Notes: generated from the letters alone by a model not told the origin. Shown: positions 1 to 6,710, counted from the first letter of the stretch. The stretch: DNA of 35,069 bases from Methanomassiliicoccales archaeon (GCA_016926075.1 JAFGPG010000068.1:1-35069); one strand, 5' to 3'. Program-made: numbers and translations.

Positions 1-43
1 CGCCCTGGTGATGAGAAGGTGCTGGGCATCGGTGTTGGCCGCG
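1..43 (-). repeat. 43-bp exact repeat shared by the two ftsZ1-like paralogs (copy 1)
   Basis: The 43 bases at 1-43 are identical to 1634-1676. Both copies lie in the same orientation and reading frame, in the codons for the NTDAQHLLITRA region. Flanking codons diverge, with further shorter identical runs nearby, such as the stretch encoding KTNIKIVG. Confidence 0.93.
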
Positions 44-255
44 AACAGCTCAGCGTCCTTGATGTTGCTGGCGTACAGGCGGTCTATGGTATTGGAACCA
101 CCGCCTCCGCATCCCACGATCTTGATGTTGGTCTTGAGCCCCATCAAGATCTTTTCCAGCTCCTCGTCCTCGGCAGAAACGGCCTTGAAGGACGAGGTGT
201 TGATCGCGTTCTCGGGACCGGCGCGGGACATGGCATCGCTGATGAATGATTTCAT
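1..255 (-). CDS. ftsZ: FtsZ1-like cell division GTPase, N-terminal part only (cut by window edge)
   Basis: This is the N-terminal 85 codons of a tubulin-family GTPase, read on the minus strand from ATG at 255 and open at the left edge. It starts MKSFISDAM and carries the T1 nucleotide-binding loop (VGCGGGGSNTI), then the NTDAQHLLITRA segment. Both match the complete FtsZ at 776-1897 almost residue for residue. FtsZ polymerises into the division ring at midcell using GTP. The ORF track shows only plus-strand shadows because this gene has no stop inside the window. Its upstream region is shared with the divergent XRE-type gene at 558. The long AT-rich stretch at 361-390 contains TATA-like sequence that would leave a leader of roughly 90-100 nt. 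The family call is certain; the FtsZ1 subgroup is inferred from similarity to its neighbour. Confidence 0.93.
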   Translation of the reverse strand, partial: MKSFISDAMSRAGPENAINTSSFKAVSAEDEELEKILMGLKTNIKIVGCGGGGSNTIDRLYASNIKDAELFAANTDAQHLLITRA

Positions 256-557
256 TGGGGGACCTCGAACGGAAGTAGCTGGCGGTGCAAGCCCTCTGCT
301 ACATCTCGTCTGAAAGGGATGACGCAATGTGAATTCTAAAACATTTCGGTGCCAATAGGGTATTAGAATATTTTTATAAATATATTTGTAAGAACACCAT
401 CCCAATGCTGGCACATCGAAAAAAAGGCTAGGAATATTCTAAATGGAATATTTTATTTGTGTGATGTATATATAAAATGACAAAAAGTAATATAGTTCAT
501 ACAAAAAGTAAAATATTATATTCAAAATGTATATATGACTTTACATCATGTGAGCCC
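256..557. promoter_or_regulatory. Divergent AT-rich intergenic region with repeated GAATATT motifs
   Basis: This 302-bp gap separates the divergent partial ftsZ and the XRE-type gene, and is far more AT-rich than its flanks. It holds three GAATATT copies at 366-372, 432-438 and 446-452. The one at 432 sits in the perfect palindrome GAATATTC (432-439). Several TATA-like runs occur (about 361-390, 466-478, 529-537). I see no gene or RNA in it. The motifs are candidate operator sites for the adjacent regulator, which is inference. Confidence 0.6.
529..537 (+). promoter_or_regulatory. TATA-like element for the XRE-type regulator
   Basis: GTATATATG is centred about 25 bp upstream of the ATG at 558. 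This is the usual archaeal TATA-to-start-site distance, so the transcript may be leaderless from 558. It also argues against the longer ORF-track start at 477. Confidence 0.55.
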
Positions 558-752
558 ATGCGCAACAGATTGCGGGTCTACCGCTCCATGACCAACCTGA
601 CGCAGAAGGAGCTGGCGGAAAGGTTGGGGATCACCCGACAGACGGTCATCGCCATCGAGAAGGAGAGGTACGCCCCCTCCCTGGAGCTGGCGTTCAAGAT
701 GGCCAGTTTCTTCCGGGTCCGCATCGAGGACATCTTCCAGTACGAGGAATAG
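558..752 (+). CDS. Small XRE-family helix-turn-helix regulator
   Basis: This 64-residue protein consists almost entirely of a Cro/C1-type HTH domain: the LTQKELAERLGITRQTVIAIEKERYAPSLELAFKMA pattern spans about residues 14-49 and ends in the typical FRVRIEDIFQYEE tail. Such proteins bind operator DNA as dimers and are usually repressors. The ORF track begins at 477, but residues 1-27 of that version are AT-rich and unlike the family. ATG 558 gives the standard N-terminus (MRNRLRVYR), lies 25 bp after a TATA-like element and has a weak GTGAG just upstream. It is divergent from the partial ftsZ and convergent with the complete ftsZ1-like gene, so control of one or both is plausible but unproven. 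The repeated GAATATT motifs upstream are candidate targets. Confidence 0.88.
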   Translation: MRNRLRVYRSMTNLTQKELAERLGITRQTVIAIEKERYAPSLELAFKMASFFRVRIEDIFQYEE

Positions 753-775
753 GCCCGAAACGCTCTTCCCCAAGC

Positions 776-1897
776 TCATCTGATGAGGTCCAGGTCGGCC
801 TTGCGCAAAGCCCCGGCCTCGTCCGGGGAACCCAATATCTGCTTGGACTTGACGCCGACGACCACCACCATGACCCTTATCTTGTTCTCCATGGTAGGGT
901 CCACAGCCGCGCCCCAGATGATCCTGGCGTTAGGGCTCACCCTGCGCTGCACCTCCTCGGCGATGAACTCCGCATCGGAGATGGTCATGTCCTCACCGCC
1001 CATGACGTTGACCAGCACGCCGTTGGCGGCGCTGATGTCCACCTCCAGCAGTGGTGAGCTGAGGGCGTTCTCGATGGCCTCCTTGGCACGGTCCTCCACG
1101 TACCCGTCGCTCTCCCCCAGGCCGATCATGGCCACCCCCGCGCCCTTCATGATGGTCCGCACGTCGTTGAAGTCCAGATTGACCAGCCCGGGCTTTGTGA
1201 TGAGCTCGGTGATCCCCTTGATGGCCTTGGTCATCACCTCGTCCGCGACCTTGAAGGCCTGGTTGAGGCTCAGGCGCGGGTACAGCTCGATGAGCTTGTC
1301 ATTGGGGATGACGATGACCGTGTCCGCGGCGCCCCGAAGGCGTTGCAGGCCCCATTCCGCGTTCTCCATGCGCATGCGCCCCTCGCCCTTGAAGGGAGTG
1401 GTGGTGACGGCAATGGTCAGCGCGCCCACCTCCTTGGCGATGCCGGCCACCACGCTGGCCGCCCCGGTGCCTGTGCCGCCTCCCATGCCCGCGGTGATGA
1501 AGACGATATGCGCGTCCGTGACCGCCTTGCGGATCTCGTCCTCCGCCTCGCGAGCGGCCTGCTCACCCACCTGGGGCAGCGCCCCCGCGCCCAGTCCCCT
1601 TGTGCTCCGGCGCCCCAGCAGTATCTTCCGGTCCGCCCTGGTGATGAGAAGGTGCTGGGCATCGGTGTTGGCCGCGTACGTGTCCACCCCCGAGATGTTC
1701 TCCTCGGAGATGCGATTGATGGTGTTCGAACCACCGCCCCCGCAGCCCACGATCTTGATGTTGGTCTTCAGCTTCTGCAAGAGCTCTATCAGCTCATCGT
1801 CTGTAGAGTCCAACGGTTGGTATCCTGAACCGGAGGTCAGCACCGTCCTGGATTGAGCGGCATCGCCCGCTAGAGCTTCCTCAATAAGCGATCTCAT
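776..1897 (-). CDS. ftsZ1: FtsZ1-like cell division GTPase (complete)
   Basis: This is a 373-residue FtsZ that hydrolyses GTP and polymerises at the division site. Visible motifs are the T1 loop VGCGGGGSNTI, the NTDAQ segment, the G-box GMGGGTGTGAA, and the T7 synergy loop NLDFNDVRTIM, which keeps the catalytic Asp pair. It therefore looks enzymatically intact. The C-terminal beta domain ends with NKIRVMVVVVGVKS and a short basic/acidic tail. The N-terminus (MRSLIEEALAG) and overall sequence resemble archaeal FtsZ1 such as the Methanocaldococcus protein, recalled rather than searched. It is much closer to the partial gene at 1-255 than to FtsZ2 at 4977. The stop lies 24 bp beyond the convergent XRE-type gene. 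The upstream region has TATA-like sequences at 1958-1968 and 1979-1988, giving a leader of tens of nucleotides. Confidence 0.96.
   Translation of the reverse strand: MRSLIEEALAGDAAQSRTVLTSGSGYQPLDSTDDELIELLQKLKTNIKIVGCGGGGSNTINRISEENISGVDTYAANTDAQHLLITRADRKILLGRRSTRGLGAGALPQVGEQAAREAEDEIRKAVTDAHIVFITAGMGGGTGTGAASVVAGIAKEVGALTIAVTTTPFKGEGRMRMENAEWGLQRLRGAADTVIVIPNDKLIELYPRLSLNQAFKVADEVMTKAIKGITELITKPGLVNLDFNDVRTIMKGAGVAMIGLGESDGYVEDRAKEAIENALSSPLLEVDISAANGVLVNVMGGEDMTISDAEFIAEEVQRRVSPNARIIWGAAVDPTMENKIRVMVVVVGVKSKQILGSPDEAGALRKADLDLIR
1634..1676 (-). repeat. 43-bp exact repeat shared by the two ftsZ1-like paralogs (copy 2)
   Basis: Identical to 1-43 and in the same frame of the paralogous gene, as expected from recent duplication or gene conversion between ftsZ copies. 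Confidence 0.93.
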
Positions 1898-2566
1898 GAA
1901 TCATCCCATCCCATGGCCTCGGCCATATTCCGAACTATGACCCCATATGACATCCGTATTAAATATTCTTGCTCCCCAGTATATATCTCAGTGTATGTCC
2001 TTTTTTCCAGGGCGGGAGATTTCAATTCCGGTCGTATAACCAAGAAAATCTTCATTCAACGAACGCCTTGTAGCTACAATTCGGACAGTTCTTTCGCAAA
2101 GGGATGGACCAGCGCATCCTGCTCCTATCCGTTGATCATGATCGCCTTTTAAGTAATGACCGCTGACGACCATATGTACATGATGCGCCTGAACGTCTCT
2201 GAAGGTAGAACGCACTTCCAGTATAACATGAACATAATCGCTCCCCAGGATCTTCGCCCCATGGCGTCGATTGGATGAAACACTGCATGATTACCAGAGT
2301 GTCTTCGGTACCCACATGACAGGGGCTTACTTCCATAGCACCAACGTTTCGAGCGCCATCTTCCGCTAACATTATTCCGATCAGATCAAGCAGTGTTCAT
2401 GCCAGAATAGCTACGAGAGCATTGATACCGAGATGTTGGATGCCCCCGTCCGAAATCGGCTCAGGCACATCGTCGATTCCCGACCGATCTTCGTACAGAT
2501 CCCCCCGTTCGCATAGGAGCGGTCCTTGGAACAAACTAGTAATGTACGCGCACGAATAGTGCATCC
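1898..2566. other. 669-bp lower-GC gap without a recognisable gene
   Basis: The first ~100 bases hold the promoter region of the complete ftsZ1-like gene: on the minus strand, TATA-like runs at 1958-1968 and 1979-1988, and one GAATATT copy at 1962-1968. The remainder, about 2000-2566, is visibly lower in GC than the flanks and has only short ORFs (79, 75, 78 and 158 residues). None has recognisable motifs or a convincing start. I could not fold a tRNA or a convincing box C/D RNA from it. It may be decayed sequence or hold an unrecognised small RNA. Confidence 0.5.
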
Positions 2567-2839
2567 ATGGTCTACCGCATCTCGGTGGTCTTCAAGGGTA
2601 AGGTTCAGGGCGTTTACTTCCGGCAGTACGCCCGCCGCTGGGCCGAGATGCTCTCCTTGAACGGCTACATCAGGAACATGCCCGATGGAACGGTGCACGC
2701 GGTGTTCGAGGGGCAACGCCAGGCGGTGCAGGAGATCATACGCAAGCTGAAGAACGAGCACCCCCACGCGGACGTGGCACACGTGGAGATCCAAGTGGAG
2801 GAGCCGGAGGGCATCCAGGGGTTCGAGATACTGCACTAG
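2567..2839 (+). CDS. acyP: Acylphosphatase
   Basis: This 90-residue protein has the normal size of a single-domain acylphosphatase, a cytosolic enzyme that hydrolyses acyl phosphates such as acetyl phosphate to carboxylate and phosphate. The phosphate-binding loop GKVQGVYFRQYAR (about residues 10-22) contains the catalytic Arg. The catalytic Asn lies in GYIRNMPDGTVHAVFEG (about residues 33-49). The ATG at 2567 gives the expected N-terminus before the first beta strand. It stands alone on the plus strand. Its TAG stop lies within the palindrome CTAG, which also supplies the stop of the convergent hydrolase gene, so the two coding regions overlap by four bases. Confidence 0.95.
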   Translation: MVYRISVVFKGKVQGVYFRQYARRWAEMLSLNGYIRNMPDGTVHAVFEGQRQAVQEIIRKLKNEHPHADVAHVEIQVEEPEGIQGFEILH

Positions 2840-3672
2840 ACCTCGATGCCGTACACCTTCTCCGGGTTGTCCTTGTTGAGCTTCCACAGCACGCCCGGAT
2901 CGGCCCCTTTCTCCAGCAACTGGCGCATGCGTTTGGGGACCGTGGTTATCGCCAGCACCGCTCCCGGCCGTCCCGGGTCGTCCATGAAGTCGGTCTCCAA
3001 GAGGAAACGGTCGCCCTTGCCCATGGCCTCCTGGACCAGGGGCCTGGAGGCCAGCACCGACGGGTAGATGCCACGGCTTTCCTCGGGAGTGACCAGCGCA
3101 CCGCAGTAGTGTTTGACCACCTTGTCCCGCGGCAGTCCGACGCTGTCCGCCATGCGGCCCAGCTCCTCCATGGTCTCCGGGGTGGCGCTCTCAGCGTGTA
3201 TGACAACTGGACAGCCGCACTCCTTGGCCCTCATCATTCCGTACGACATGATGTCATTTGAAGCGGTCATGATCTCCTCGGACACGGGGAAGTGCGGACG
3301 GCCTATCTCGCCCAACGCTATGGCCTTGCCTTCCCGTACCAGGTCCGCTGCGCGGTCCATACCGCCCTTCATCACCCCCACCGCCCTTTCCAACGGCATC
3401 TCCTTAACGAGCTCCAGCAGCTGCACCGGGTACGGTCCGACCGTGGCGAAGGCCACCGCTCCCGCTGAACGGGCCATGTCCACCATTCTCAAGGTGATCT
3501 CGTACGCCCTGCTGAAATCGTCCGCGCTGCGCTCAGGCGCCTCAGGATAGGGCATGTGACTGACGATGAGGTGGGTTCCGCCCCCCCTCAGAAAGTCCTT
3601 CACAGCCTCGACGTTCCGCCCGGCGGGCTGAAGGTGGACGTGGTTGTCGAGGACCGGGAAATCGAATCTCAC
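2836..3672 (-). CDS. TatD-like predicted metal-dependent hydrolase (TIM barrel, archaeal type)
   Basis: This 278-residue protein looks like the archaeal TatD/urease-superfamily hydrolases (COG1831-like, from memory). Possible metal ligands are the N-terminal DNHVHL, an internal VIHAES, VKHYCG and ETDFMDDPGRPG near the C-terminus, where the final Asp is expected. ALGEIGRPHF is another conserved-looking block. The natural substrate is not known. The ORF track extends back to 4035, but that extension is the shadow of tbp. GTG at 3672 gives MRFDFPVLDNHVH and overlaps the tbp stop in GTGA, so it is probably translated by coupling to tbp. The 3' end shares CTAG with acyP. Pairing with tbp probably reflects cotranscription; I infer no functional link. 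Confidence 0.85.
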   Translation of the reverse strand: MRFDFPVLDNHVHLQPAGRNVEAVKDFLRGGGTHLIVSHMPYPEAPERSADDFSRAYEITLRMVDMARSAGAVAFATVGPYPVQLLELVKEMPLERAVGVMKGGMDRAADLVREGKAIALGEIGRPHFPVSEEIMTASNDIMSYGMMRAKECGCPVVIHAESATPETMEELGRMADSVGLPRDKVVKHYCGALVTPEESRGIYPSVLASRPLVQEAMGKGDRFLLETDFMDDPGRPGAVLAITTVPKRMRQLLEKGADPGVLWKLNKDNPEKVYGIEV

Positions 3673-4217
3673 TTCAACAGGCCCGCGGCCTTCAGTTCCT
3701 CGGTGATCTTGTTGACCGCGGCCTCGACGTCCTCCTCCTTCTTGGCCCCGGTGCACACCAGTTTTCCGGAGCCGAAGAGCAGGACGACCACCTTGGGAAC
3801 GTCGATGCGATAGACGAGACCGGGGAACTGCTCCGGCTCGTACTCCACCCTCTCCAGCCCCAGGGATATGGCTATGGCGTTGAGGTTGATCTCCTGGCCG
3901 AGGTCCGAGGAGGCCACGATGTTCTGCACATCGATCTTGGGCTTGACCTTGATCTTGATGCCCGCCTTCTCGATCTGCTTGGCGACCTTGTTTATAGCCA
4001 CCTCCACGTGGGGCAGGGACTTGGCCCCGGTGCACACCACCTTGCCGCTGCGGAAGAGCAGGGTCGCGGTCTTGGGATCCTTGAGCCTGTAGATGAGGCC
4101 GGGGAACTGCTCTGGCTCGTACTCCGCGCCATCCAGGGCAAGGGCGATGGACTGCAGGTCAAGCTCTTCCCCCAAGGTGGTGGAAGCCACAACGTTCTCG
4201 ATTTGGATCTTAGCCAA
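3669..4217 (-). CDS. tbp: TATA-box binding protein (TBP)
   Basis: This 182-residue archaeal TBP binds the TATA element and, with TFB, recruits RNA polymerase. The two pseudo-symmetric repeats are plain: IQIENVVASTTLGEELDLQ...YEPEQFPGLIYRL...SGKVVCTGAKS (about residues 4-75) and IDVQNIVASSDLGQEINLN...YEPEQFPGLVYRI...SGKLVCTGAKK (about 95-165). The start is TTG at 4217 (MAKIQIENVV), preceded by the Shine-Dalgarno-like AGGTGA at 4223-4228 with five bases between. A TATA-like TTTATAAA at 4252-4259 would place the start site close to 4229, just ahead of that motif. It is the first gene of a two-gene operon with the TatD-like hydrolase, and lies between the ftsZ1-like and cdrS-ftsZ2 loci. A short KE-rich C-terminus follows the second repeat. 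Confidence 0.97.
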   Translation of the reverse strand: MAKIQIENVVASTTLGEELDLQSIALALDGAEYEPEQFPGLIYRLKDPKTATLLFRSGKVVCTGAKSLPHVEVAINKVAKQIEKAGIKIKVKPKIDVQNIVASSDLGQEINLNAIAISLGLERVEYEPEQFPGLVYRIDVPKVVVLLFGSGKLVCTGAKKEEDVEAAVNKITEELKAAGLLK

Positions 4218-4556
4218 CTAGGTCACCTTCTCGAGGTTATTTAAATACCCCTTTATAAAGGTTTGCGGTATTAGCTTATATTAGAAGGGTTCAAGGCGCA
4301 GTTGCGGAAGGACCCGTTCTTCACAACTCCGGGCACATCAACGGCCTGTTCCAGACCGTCCGTTAGATAGTTAATTTGTTTTTATCCCAATCGTCATTCA
4401 TCATCTCGATCTGACAGATTTATGACCAGTACTGTTAACAAGATAAGGTTCCGACACCAAACCATTCCCAAAAAATAACATATTTATACAAAAAACGTCC
4501 GATAAAACACTGGCAGAACACCAACACCAAGTTAACAATCTGGCCAACCGCCAACA

Positions 4557-4565
4557 TTTATATAT
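4557..4565 (+). promoter_or_regulatory. TATA box of the cdrS-ftsZ2 operon
   Basis: TTTATATAT is centred near 4561, which predicts a start site at about 4586-4588. That is the left edge of the inverted-repeat operator and leaves a leader of about 50 nt before cdrS. Confidence 0.6.
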
Positions 4566-4585
4566 CTTCAAGATTATCATCTAAA

Positions 4586-4616
4586 TGTCAGACAAATAAT
4601 CAATTATTGTCGGACA
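4586..4616 (+). promoter_or_regulatory. Candidate operator: two TGTCNGACA palindromes within a larger inverted repeat
   Basis: TGTCAGACA at 4586-4594 and TGTCGGACA at 4608-4616 are each palindromic about one central base. They are 22 bp apart centre to centre, roughly two helical turns. The spacer bases AATAAT and ATTATT make the whole 31 bp a near-perfect inverted repeat. The element begins at the predicted start site of the cdrS transcript, so a bound protein would block initiation. The double ribbon-helix-helix protein CdrS, encoded just downstream, is the obvious candidate binder (inference). Confidence 0.65.
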
Positions 4617-4637
4617 ATACCTGGTCAGGGCACGGTC

Positions 4638-4949
4638 ATGAGCGACAGCGAGAGGATAACCGTAAGGATCCAAGCGGATAAGCTGGGAGCACTGCAGGCG
4701 CTCGTGGATGGCGGCAAGTTCCCGACGATATCCGACGCTATCCGGGCGGCCATAGACTCCTTCATCGAGACCAACTTCACCCCCGAACACATCCAAAGGG
4801 TCACCGTGGAGCTTCCTAAGGTTAAGGTGGTGGAGCTGGAATCACTAATCAGGGATGGCGATTCCGTGTCCATCGATGATGCCATCCGCAATGCGGTGCG
4901 CGAGTACGTCCGCATGAGATTGGAAAAGGCCATGGGCGAGATGCGGTGA
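4638..4949 (+). CDS. cdrS: CdrS-like ribbon-helix-helix regulator with two RHH domains
   Basis: This 103-residue protein contains two tandem ribbon-helix-helix units. The first is ERITVRIQADKLGALQALV...SDAIRAAIDSFIE (about residues 5-44). The second is QRVTVELPKVKVVELESLI...DDAIRNAVREYVRMRLEK (about 53-98). RHH proteins bind DNA with the beta ribbon of a dimer; one chain with two units could form the equivalent of that dimer or bridge adjacent sites. In haloarchaea the RHH protein CdrS is encoded directly upstream of ftsZ2 and controls division genes. The same order is seen here, with ftsZ2 starting 27 bp after the stop. ATG 4638 is the only sensible start. The operon has a clear TATA box and a strong inverted repeat upstream, which fits autoregulation. 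The cdrS name rests on domain type and synteny. Confidence 0.85.
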   Translation: MSDSERITVRIQADKLGALQALVDGGKFPTISDAIRAAIDSFIETNFTPEHIQRVTVELPKVKVVELESLIRDGDSVSIDDAIRNAVREYVRMRLEKAMGEMR

Positions 4950-4976
4950 CCTCCCACCGGTCGCAGGAGTTCAGGG

Positions 4977-6008
4977 ATGGGGTCACGCTTCGAGGGACTG
5001 GACGAGTCAGAGGTAGAGCTGCACGAGCTCAACATCCTGGTGGTCGGTTGCGGGGGCGGGGGGTGCAACAGCATACACCGCCTCAACCACATCGGCATAG
5101 AGGCAGCCACGACCATGGCCGTCAACACTGATCAGAAGTCCCTGAAGGCCACCGACTGTCCCAACCGCCTGCTGCTCGGGGCGGAATACACCAAGGGCCT
5201 AGGCACCGGAGGGCGTCCGGACGTCGGTGAGGAGTGCGCACTGAACGCATCGCCCATGCTCTCCAGGATCTTCCAGGGTGTTGATCTGACGTTCATAATC
5301 ACCGGATTGGGCGGGGGCACGGGCACCGGCGCCTCCCCGGTGATGGCGGACATCGCCCGCCGCTGCGGCTCCATGGTCATCTCCATCGCCACCACGCCCT
5401 TCAGCTTCGAGGGCAACCACCGTCGGAACGTCGCCCTCAAGGGGCTGAAACGATTGCGCGAGTCCTCCAACAGCCTGCTTGTCCTGGACAACGACCGCCT
5501 GTTGCACATGGTGGACAATCTTCCGGTCGATCAGGGGCTGGCCATCATAGACCAGCTCATCTCCGAACTCATCAAGGGCACGGTGGACGCCCTCACTACG
5601 CCCTCCCTCATCAACCTGGACTTCGCCGACCTACGGACCATCATGGAACAGGGCGGTGTCTCCACCATCCTCTACGGGGAGAACGCCGATCCCGAGGCGG
5701 TGGTCCGCGATGCCCTGGAGAACCCCCTGCTGGACGTGGACATCCATGGGGGCACCGGCGCCCTCATCCACATCACAGGAGGGAGCAACCTGACCATGCG
5801 CCGGGCCAATCGCATCGTGGCCAGCATCACCAAGGTTCTGGACGACGAGGCCACCGTCAAGTTCGGGGTAAGGGTGGAGGAGGAGATGGAGGGCAGCATA
5901 CGCATGATCGCCGTGGTCACCGGCATCTCCGAAGTGCACGGCCCCCTGGCCCCAACTGTCATACCCGGGGACGACCTGGGTCGGATCCTGGGCAAGTACG
6001 GTCCCTGA
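4977..6008 (+). CDS. ftsZ2: FtsZ2-type cell division GTPase
   Basis: This 343-residue FtsZ is clearly distinct from the two ftsZ1-like genes. It has the T1 loop VGCGGGGCNSIHRL, the NTDQKSL segment, the G-box GLGGGTGTGASPV and the T7 loop NLDFADLRTIM, so GTP binding and hydrolysis residues look intact. The LLVLDNDRLLHMV stretch and the cdrS partner upstream point to the FtsZ2 family, which in haloarchaea acts with FtsZ1 in ring constriction. ATG 4977 has a CAGGAG motif at 4964-4969, seven bases upstream. It is cotranscribed with cdrS (27-bp gap). Its TGA abuts the stop of the convergent methyltransferase in TGATCA, leaving no intergenic base. The FtsZ2 label is inferred from context and remembered sequence. 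Confidence 0.93.
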   Translation: MGSRFEGLDESEVELHELNILVVGCGGGGCNSIHRLNHIGIEAATTMAVNTDQKSLKATDCPNRLLLGAEYTKGLGTGGRPDVGEECALNASPMLSRIFQGVDLTFIITGLGGGTGTGASPVMADIARRCGSMVISIATTPFSFEGNHRRNVALKGLKRLRESSNSLLVLDNDRLLHMVDNLPVDQGLAIIDQLISELIKGTVDALTTPSLINLDFADLRTIMEQGGVSTILYGENADPEAVVRDALENPLLDVDIHGGTGALIHITGGSNLTMRRANRIVASITKVLDDEATVKFGVRVEEEMEGSIRMIAVVTGISEVHGPLAPTVIPGDDLGRILGKYGP

Positions 6009-6710
6009 TCATTTACCGCGTATGAGCTTGGTGGCGTCCTTGAACACGCCCATGATGGTATGGAACTCCCAGCGGCTGGGCAGGGCCCTCCCCATCATCC
6101 TGCGGAACATGATGGAGGTGCGCTCCCGCCTGAACTCCGGGTACCCGATGGCGTCCAAAAGGTCATCGAAGAACTCGTACAGTTTGTCCCTCTCCCGCTC
6201 GCTGGCCTTTTTTGGCGAAGGGACATGGACCGACCCCTGATAGAGCTCGTAGAGCACCACGGCCACGGCGTGGGACAGGTTGAGCACGGGGTAGTCCTGA
6301 TGCGAGGGAATGCTTACCAGAAGGTCGCATCTGGCCAGGTCTCCCTGGCGCAGGCCGGTGTCCTCAGGCCCGAAGACCACGGCCACCTTCTCCTCCACCC
6401 CCTTCAGGCGCTCTGCGAACTCCTTGGGCGTCAAGGGTATGCGGATGTAGTGCTTCTCCCCCGTGGTAACGATGCCACTGGTGCCCACCACGTGGAAGCA
6501 ATCGGCAATCGCCTCCTCGAGGCTGTCGACCACCTGCGCCCCCCTAAGGATGTAATTGGCGTGCTTGGCCCGCTTGAAGGCCTCGTCCGTGAGCGGGCAT
6601 GGATCGACCAGGCACAGCTCGCTGAAGCCGAAATTGGCCATGGACCTGGCCACGGCCCCCACGTTCCCGTCCACCCGCGGTCCCACCAGCACGACCTTCA
6701 CCTGCGGCAT
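6009..6710 (-). CDS. trmJ: SpoU/TrmJ-type RNA 2'-O-ribose methyltransferase
   Basis: This ~233-residue SPOUT-fold enzyme is predicted to transfer methyl from S-adenosylmethionine to a ribose 2'-OH of tRNA. TrmJ relatives act at position 32. The three SpoU motifs are visible: DGNVGAVARSMANFG near the N-terminus, VAVVFGPEDTGL in the middle, and SIPSHQDYPVLNLSHAVAVVLYEL, which forms the knotted SAM site. A charged C-terminal extension follows (SPKKASERERDKLYEFFDDLL). The ORF track starts at 6767; I prefer ATG 6710 (MPQVKVVLVG) because the family starts at this strand and a TATA-like element lies 26 bp upstream. It is divergent from truA, another tRNA-modifying enzyme. RNA substrate and exact position cannot be read from sequence. 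Confidence 0.9.
   Translation of the reverse strand: MPQVKVVLVGPRVDGNVGAVARSMANFGFSELCLVDPCPLTDEAFKRAKHANYILRGAQVVDSLEEAIADCFHVVGTSGIVTTGEKHYIRIPLTPKEFAERLKGVEEKVAVVFGPEDTGLRQGDLARCDLLVSIPSHQDYPVLNLSHAVAVVLYELYQGSVHVPSPKKASERERDKLYEFFDDLLDAIGYPEFRRERTSIMFRRMMGRALPSRWEFHTIMGVFKDATKLIRGK

Larger units (their letters stand above)
4218..4637. promoter_or_regulatory. 420-bp divergent regulatory region between tbp and cdrS-ftsZ2
   Basis: This AT-rich, gene-free region carries the tbp promoter at its left (minus-strand TATA-like TTTATAAA 4252-4259, alternative ATTTAAATA 4239-4247). The cdrS promoter is at its right (TTTATATAT 4557-4565). A second plus-strand TATA-like run is at about 4478-4489. Partial matches to the palindrome TGTCNGACA occur at 4449-4457 and 4496-4504, besides the two perfect copies near 4600. 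No RNA gene was seen. Confidence 0.65.

Noticed and set aside
477-557. Longer start of the XRE-type gene at 477
   Set aside because: The extra residues are AT-rich and unlike HTH proteins, and the best TATA element lies downstream of 477.
783-1856. 357-residue plus-strand ORF
   Set aside because: Shadow of the complete ftsZ1-like gene; low-complexity Ser/Pro/Met content and no family pattern.
1913-2152. 79-residue plus-strand ORF in the 1898-2566 gap
   Set aside because: No recognisable motif, overlaps the ftsZ1 promoter region, and composition is not coding-like.
2160-2215. Possible box C/D-like RNA (ATGATG ... CTGA strings)
   Set aside because: Box spacing and terminal stem do not fit; such short strings are common by chance.
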